DNA from: Dehalococcoidia bacterium
Lineage (GTDB): Bacteria; Chloroflexota; Dehalococcoidia; Dehalococcoidales; E44-bin46
Length of the DNA stretch: 9,536 bases
Direction: 5' to 3'
NCBI GenBank assembly: GCA_020343755.1
Contig: CP070810.1
Span: 756,405-765,940, forward strand
In this document: positions 6,760 through 9,536 of the stretch, one piece after another
How positions within the stretch are numbered: the first letter of the stretch is position 1
Layout: the number at the start of each line of letters is the position of its first letter
Notes under the pieces: generated by a model
The model's database searches: none
The model's input: the letters and a program-made list of their open reading frames with translations, nothing else
Told to the model about the DNA's origin: nothing
Position numbers and translations under genes: made by a program

Positions 6760-6763
6760 CATA
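6749..6763. promoter_or_regulatory. Perfect 15-bp palindrome over the -10, candidate operator
   Basis: TATGATA-T-TATCATA is an uninterrupted dyad of two 7-bp arms around one base, covering the -10 hexamer of the wtp promoter. A repressor bound here would block RNA polymerase directly. A ModE-like oxyanion sensor is one candidate by context, but no regulator gene is in the window, and the sequence is not one I can match to a known ModE site. AT-rich -10 regions form short dyads by chance, though 7-bp perfect arms are less expected. Confidence 0.5.
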
Positions 6764-6785
6764 GCTCAATTTATTGAATTAAATA

Positions 6786-6890
6786 TTCTCTCCGAGCCTA
6801 TTCTCCTAAAGGTAGCCCTATGGAGATTGGCCGGTAGGGTATCACTGGAAACGGTGATGCCTCCCGTATTTGGAAAGGAGAGCTAGCTGG
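6786..6890 (+). ncRNA. Moco (molybdenum/tungsten cofactor) riboswitch-like RNA
   Basis: The leader folds by eye into the Moco RNA motif layout. P1 closes with CTCTCC (6788-6793) and GGAGAG (6877-6882), flanked by the characteristic CTCCGAGCC on the left and AAAGGAGAGC on the right. P2 is a hairpin, TCTCC (6802-6806) with GGAGA (6822-6826), carrying CCTAAAG opposite TATGG, close to the 11-nt GAAA tetraloop receptor. P3 is ATCACTG (6841-6847) with CGGTGAT (6852-6858), capped by a GAAA loop (6848-6851), followed by GCCTCCC. Loop and receptor can dock as expected for this class. The downstream genes are Mo/W oxyanion uptake genes, a known target of this riboswitch. Known Moco RNAs usually repress when the cofactor is present. 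Whether this one reads Mo or W cofactor cannot be told; presence of P3 is, as I recall, commoner in the Mo type. Confidence 0.82.
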
Positions 6891-6905
6891 TGAGTAGTTT
6901 TATTT

Positions 6906-6936
6906 TAGGCACCTCTATTTAGAGGTGCCTATTTTT
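6906..6936 (+). terminator. Intrinsic terminator (attenuator) in the wtp leader
   Basis: TAGGCACCTCT (6906-6916) pairs perfectly with AGAGGTGCCTA (6921-6931) around an ATTT loop, followed directly by five T (6932-6936). It lies 24 nt after the riboswitch closing stem and 37 nt before the permease start. No plus-strand gene ends here, so it is most simply the expression platform of the riboswitch. A possible antiterminator is GGTG..CCT in the right half of P3 (6853-6862) pairing with AGGCACC of the terminator, but with a 3-nt bulge this is weak. Confidence 0.85.
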
Positions 6937-6961
6937 GTGCTTAAAAGGCTAAATAGCGCTT

Positions 6962-6967
6962 AGGAGG
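6962..6967 (+). promoter_or_regulatory. Ribosome binding site fixing the GTG start of the permease
   Basis: AGGAGG is separated by 6 nt from GTG at 6974. The ATG at 6969 is too close and out of frame, so the rarer GTG is the start. Confidence 0.85.
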
Positions 6968-6973
6968 TATGCC

Positions 6974-7768
6974 GTGGTCAAGAAATGGTTTGCCACTAAT
7001 AAGATGACGTTTACCTTTATCTTACTGGGGCTGGTGATATTTCTGTTCATTATCGTGCCGCTGATTAGGATGGTAGTCACCTCTGAGCCTAATACACTGC
7101 TTGTTACCCTGTTTGACGCTGAGGTTAGACAGGCTATTTGGCTTAGTCTATATGCTGCCCTCATAGCTACTGGTGCCGGTTTTGTCCTTGGTGTTCCCTT
7201 GGCCTACCTATTGGCTCGCCATGAATTTCCAGGTAAGAAAATAATCGAGGGGCTTATTGATGTGCCTATCGTAATACCTCATACTGCGGCCGGCATTGCC
7301 CTACTTTTTGTCTTCGGTCGTAACTTTTTCGCTGGCAGGGTCTTTCATGTAATGGGAATTGATTTTGTTGACTCCACGGCTGGTATCGTGGTGGCTATGC
7401 TCTTTGTTAGCATCCCCTTCCTGATAGACTCGGCTAAAGAGGGATTTAAGAAGGTAGATGTCAGACTGGAGAAGGTAGCTCGCACTCTCGGGGCTTCACC
7501 GTGGCAGACGTTCTTTAGGGTTTCCTTTCCCCTGGCTTGGAGGAGCATCGTTGCCGGTAGCATAATGATGTGGGCCAGAGGGATAAGCGAATTCGGTGCC
7601 GTCATCATCCTTGCCTATCATCCCATGATTGCCCCGACACTCATTTTTGAGCGATTTGAGTCTTACGGGCTAGCATACTCTCAACCAGTAGCCGTGTTAC
7701 TTATCCTGCTCTGTCTCTTTGTCTTTGTTGTTCTTAGAACTCTCGTCCACCGAGGTGAGAAGGCATGA
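6974..7768 (+). CDS. wtpB: Tungstate/molybdate ABC transporter permease
   Basis: Membrane subunit of an oxyanion importer, forming a homodimer through which tungstate or molybdate passes. It has 264 residues with about six membrane segments (near 12-32, 55-81, 96-118, 135-155, 191-215, 236-256). The EAA loop that contacts the ATPase is RTLGASPWQTF with its closing SFPLA (170-187). ARGISEFGAV (201-210) and HPMIAPTLI (216-224) fit the WtpB/ModB branch. The start is GTG, set by AGGAGG. The ATPase follows with a 4-nt ATGA overlap and the binding protein after that, so the substrate is assigned from the WtpA-like partner and the Moco-type leader. It is the first gene of the operon, so the leader terminator controls it directly. 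Mo and W cannot be told apart from this subunit. Confidence 0.92.
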   Translation: MVKKWFATNKMTFTFILLGLVIFLFIIVPLIRMVVTSEPNTLLVTLFDAEVRQAIWLSLYAALIATGAGFVLGVPLAYLLARHEFPGKKIIEGLIDVPIVIPHTAAGIALLFVFGRNFFAGRVFHVMGIDFVDSTAGIVVAMLFVSIPFLIDSAKEGFKKVDVRLEKVARTLGASPWQTFFRVSFPLAWRSIVAGSIMMWARGISEFGAVIILAYHPMIAPTLIFERFESYGLAYSQPVAVLLILLCLFVFVVLRTLVHRGEKA

Positions 7769-8811
7769 TACGGATTAGGAACCTTTGTGTTAAACTAGCA
7801 GATTTTGTGCTCCATGACGTTAATCTCGACGTTAAGCCAGGCGAATATTTTATTATCCTAGGACCAACCGGGGCTGGCAAAACGGTGCTCCTTGAATCCA
7901 TAGCTGGTCTATATCAGCTTAAAGGCGGGCAGATATGGCTCGGGGGGAAGGAGGTTACACGACTTGAGCCGGAAAAGAGGGGTATTAGCATTGTCTATCA
8001 AGACCAGGCACTATTCCCCCATCTCAGTGTGAAGGATAATATTACCTTTGGTTTGAAGCTTCGCAGGAAAAGTAAACAAGAGATAGAGCAGACCTTGGAT
8101 TGGCTGGTTGAGTTATTGGGTATATCCCACCTGCTTCATCGCAAACCCGATACCCTGAGCGGGGGCGAAAAACAAAAGGTAGCCTTGGCTAGAGCATTAA
8201 GCACCAAACCACAGCTATTACTGCTCGACGAGCCGCTTAGTGCCCTTGACCCTGAAAATCGAGAGGGCGTGCAGCGGGAACTACGCCGGCTTCATAACCA
8301 GGTAAAGGTAACCACCGTCCATGTTACCCATGATTTTGAGGAAGCCATAGCCTTGGGTGACCGGATTGCCGTTATTGGTGACGGGTGCATCCAACAAGTA
8401 GGCACCTCAGAGCAGATATTTCGCCAGCCTAATTCTGAGTTTGTTGCCCGCTTTGCCATGGTAAGAAATATCTTTGCCGGCGAGGTAGTGGGTGGCAATG
8501 GTGAAAACGCTGTCTTTTGCACCGAAGGGGCTAAGTTAGCCGTAGTTACTGACCTGAGGGGTAAGTATCATGCTTCTATTCGTCCTGAGGATATTCTCAT
8601 TTCCCATGCCCCCTTTCCCTCCAGTGCCCGCAACTGCTTCTGCGGGTCTATCACCAGCATTGCCGATAAGGGGTCAACATTATATCTAACAGTTACCTTA
8701 CCCCCGGACTTTACCTGCCTGGTTACGCGTAATTCCTTTGACGCCATGGGGCTGGCTGAGGGGCAGAAGGTCTATATAACCTTCAAAGCCTCAGCCGTCC
8801 ATATCTTCTAG
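7765..8811 (+). CDS. wtpC: Tungstate/molybdate ABC transporter ATP-binding protein
   Basis: ATPase that drives oxyanion import at the inner face of the membrane. It has 348 residues, the normal length. Motifs: Walker A GPTGAGKT (33-40), Q-loop YQDQ (78-81), signature LSGGE (131-135), Walker B LLLLDE (151-156), D-loop SALD (159-162) and switch His189 in VTHD. The C-terminal part (about 215-348) is a TOBE/MOP-like domain, which in ModC relatives can bind the oxyanion and inhibit transport; residues from HASIRPEDI onward fit it. The ATG overlaps the permease stop by 4 nt (ATGA), and GAGGTGA lies shortly upstream. The stop at 8811 is followed by 179 nt of palindromic sequence before the binding-protein gene. 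No defective motif seen. Confidence 0.93.
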   Translation: MIRIRNLCVKLADFVLHDVNLDVKPGEYFIILGPTGAGKTVLLESIAGLYQLKGGQIWLGGKEVTRLEPEKRGISIVYQDQALFPHLSVKDNITFGLKLRRKSKQEIEQTLDWLVELLGISHLLHRKPDTLSGGEKQKVALARALSTKPQLLLLDEPLSALDPENREGVQRELRRLHNQVKVTTVHVTHDFEEAIALGDRIAVIGDGCIQQVGTSEQIFRQPNSEFVARFAMVRNIFAGEVVGGNGENAVFCTEGAKLAVVTDLRGKYHASIRPEDILISHAPFPSSARNCFCGSITSIADKGSTLYLTVTLPPDFTCLVTRNSFDAMGLAEGQKVYITFKASAVHIF

Positions 8812-8820
8812 TGTAAAAAT

Positions 8821-8827
8821 AAGGAGG
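8821..8827 (+). promoter_or_regulatory. Orphan Shine-Dalgarno sequence after wtpC
   Basis: AAGGAGG is a near-perfect ribosome site 9 nt after the wtpC stop, but no ATG or GTG follows at a useful distance. A TTG directly abutting it opens a 26-codon frame of no recognisable nature. It may be the former site of wtpA, separated by the repeats that follow. Confidence 0.4.
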
Positions 8828-8845
8828 TTGTTTAGTAAGGGGATT

Positions 8846-8907
8846 AAAAGGGGCGAATACGGGGTCTCCACAAAAATTAAATTTGTGTGGGGTAAAAAGC
8901 CCCTTTA
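8846..8907. repeat. Nested inverted repeat between wtpC and wtpA
   Basis: AAAGGGGC (8847-8854) pairs with GCCCCTTT (8899-8906), and an inner stem CACAAA (8869-8874) pairs with TTTGTG (8882-8887) around a 7-nt loop. No T-run follows, so it is not a standard terminator. It could be a small non-autonomous element or an mRNA-stabilising fold at the end of wtpC. Confidence 0.55.
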
Positions 8908-8914
8908 AGAATTC

Positions 8915-8961
8915 TCTTCCCTCTCCCCTTCATAAGGGGAGAGGGATAAAGGGTGAGGGGT
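8915..8961. repeat. CCCTCTCCCC-type palindromic intergenic repeat
   Basis: A perfect 13-bp inverted repeat (8918-8930 with 8934-8946) around CAT, followed by GGGTGAGGGG. This CCCTCTCCCCTT/AAGGGGAGAGGG pattern is a dispersed intergenic repeat that I recall from many bacterial genomes, including Chloroflexota. In mRNA it forms a very stable hairpin inside the operon, which might protect the upstream mRNA or lower wtpA transcription. Confidence 0.7.
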
Positions 8962-8969
8962 TGGCAACT

Positions 8970-8987
8970 AATCTCGAAAAAGAGATT
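8970..8987 (+). promoter_or_regulatory. Short hairpin directly before wtpA start
   Basis: AATCTC (8970-8975) pairs with GAGATT (8982-8987) around GAAAAA, ending 3 nt before the ATG. The only ribosome-site-like bases, AAAGAGA, lie in the loop and right arm, so the hairpin could limit initiation. A chance dyad is also possible. Confidence 0.35.
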
Positions 8988-8990
8988 TAA

Positions 8991-9536
8991 ATGAAACGAT
9001 TATCCATTAGTTTGTTCTTGACTTTGATTCTAATTCTAACCTTGATAGTCAGCTGTAGCCGTAAGCCATCGCCGACATCTGAATTGGCAGGCAGGCTGCC
9101 TATATTTCATGCTGGTAGTCTTACCGTACCTTTCGCTCAAATTAACCAAGAGTTTAACCGGCTCTATCCTGATGTGGGTATATTCGCCGAATCGGCAGGC
9201 AGTGCTACTGCCATTCGCAAGGTTACCGAACTCGGAAAAGAATGTGGGGTTATCGGTTCAGCAGACTATACTCTTATCCCTCAGCTTATGTTTCCTGAGT
9301 ATGCTGATTGGTACATAATATTTGCCGCCAACCAGATGTGTATTGCTTATACTGCTCAATCACAATTTGCTGATGAGATAAATCCCAACAATTGGTATGA
9401 AATTCTACAGCGTGATGGCCTGAGGTATGGTCGCAGCGACCCTGACCAGGACCCTTGTGGCTATCGGACACTGATGGTATGGCAGCTAGCTGAGGTGTAC
9501 TATGATAGTCCCGGGCTATACGATAAGCTCTACGAG
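8991..9536 (+). CDS. wtpA: Tungstate/molybdate-binding lipoprotein, 3' end cut by window edge
   Basis: Extracellular binding protein that captures tungstate or molybdate and hands it to the permease. The frame is open for 182 codons from ATG 8991 to the window edge. A lipoprotein signal peptide (KR, hydrophobic 4-20, IVSC with Cys22) is followed by the WtpA family opening IFHAGSL (38-44). Further family motifs are ARK-like TAIRKVTELG, SADYTLIPQLM, PEYADWY, and GRSDP with DPCGYR near the visible end. The Asp in DPCGYR corresponds by motif to the carboxylate that coordinates the metal in archaeal WtpA/ModA structures; the partner Glu lies beyond the edge. Full length would be about 340 residues. 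This is the archaeal-type WtpA, distinct from TupA. Its place after the ATPase, its weak ribosome site and the palindromes before it are unusual. Confidence 0.92.
   Translation, partial: MKRLSISLFLTLILILTLIVSCSRKPSPTSELAGRLPIFHAGSLTVPFAQINQEFNRLYPDVGIFAESAGSATAIRKVTELGKECGVIGSADYTLIPQLMFPEYADWYIIFAANQMCIAYTAQSQFADEINPNNWYEILQRDGLRYGRSDPDQDPCGYRTLMVWQLAEVYYDSPGLYDKLYE

Noticed and set aside
6803..6967. Possible pairing of CTCCTAA (6803-6809) with the permease ribosome site TTAGGAG (6960-6966)
   Set aside because: Seven perfect pairs, but any CTCC-rich stretch can pair with a Shine-Dalgarno, and the implied logic (ligand-free RNA hides the site) is opposite to known Moco repression.
8828..8908. 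Short TTG-initiated frame (26 codons) after the orphan ribosome site
   Set aside because: The start abuts the ribosome site with no spacer, and the frame consists of the inverted-repeat sequence.
8918..8946. Reading the 13-bp palindrome as an intrinsic terminator of wtpBC
   Set aside because: No T-run follows on either strand, and its sequence matches a dispersed GC-rich repeat type instead.
8915..8961. CRISPR-like repeat
   Set aside because: There is a single palindromic unit with no spaced copies in the window.

Overview
The window looks like a piece of an anaerobic bacterial chromosome, most plausibly an uncultured Chloroflexota (Dehalococcoidia-like) organism. That placement is from recalled sequence resemblance (the small CxxC protein, the metallo-beta-lactamase protein, the thiolase and the Wtp transporter) and was not computed. 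Base composition looks moderate and uniform, and I see no integrase, transposase, phage gene, tRNA, rRNA or CRISPR array.

Left part (1-4157, minus strand): a tight gene row, read right to left: corA-type divalent cation channel, metallo-beta-lactamase (MBL) hydrolase, Mut7-C RNase-like protein, GlcD-type FAD oxidase, and coaX (type III pantothenate kinase, cut by the left edge). Gaps are 2, 38, 3 and 9 nt, so it is probably one transcript of housekeeping and metabolic genes with no obvious common pathway. A separate minus-strand gene (4297-4926) encodes a secreted lipoprotein with a sulfite-oxidase-type molybdopterin domain.

Middle (4927-6730): a divergent promoter region with overlapping -10 elements serves the molybdopterin lipoprotein on one side and, on the other, a 57-residue four-cysteine protein that was not in the supplied gene list. 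This ends 2 nt from the end of a convergent thiolase gene whose N-terminal half carries a roughly 34-residue insertion. Just upstream of the thiolase lies a short frame-broken remnant resembling the C-terminus of a 3-hydroxyacyl-CoA dehydrogenase.

Right part (6730-9536, plus strand): a tungstate/molybdate uptake operon in the order permease (wtpB), ATPase (wtpC), binding lipoprotein (wtpA, cut by the right edge). Its leader is the most interesting stretch. It has a strong promoter with a perfect 15-bp palindrome over the -10, then an RNA that matches the molybdenum cofactor (Moco) riboswitch layout (closing stem, tetraloop-receptor hairpin, GAAA-capped hairpin), then an intrinsic terminator just before the permease. 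The inferred logic is that oxyanion import is shut off when the finished Mo or W cofactor is abundant. The molybdopterin lipoprotein in the same window is one possible consumer of that cofactor. Between wtpC and wtpA sit two palindromic repeats that seem to have been inserted behind an orphan Shine-Dalgarno sequence.
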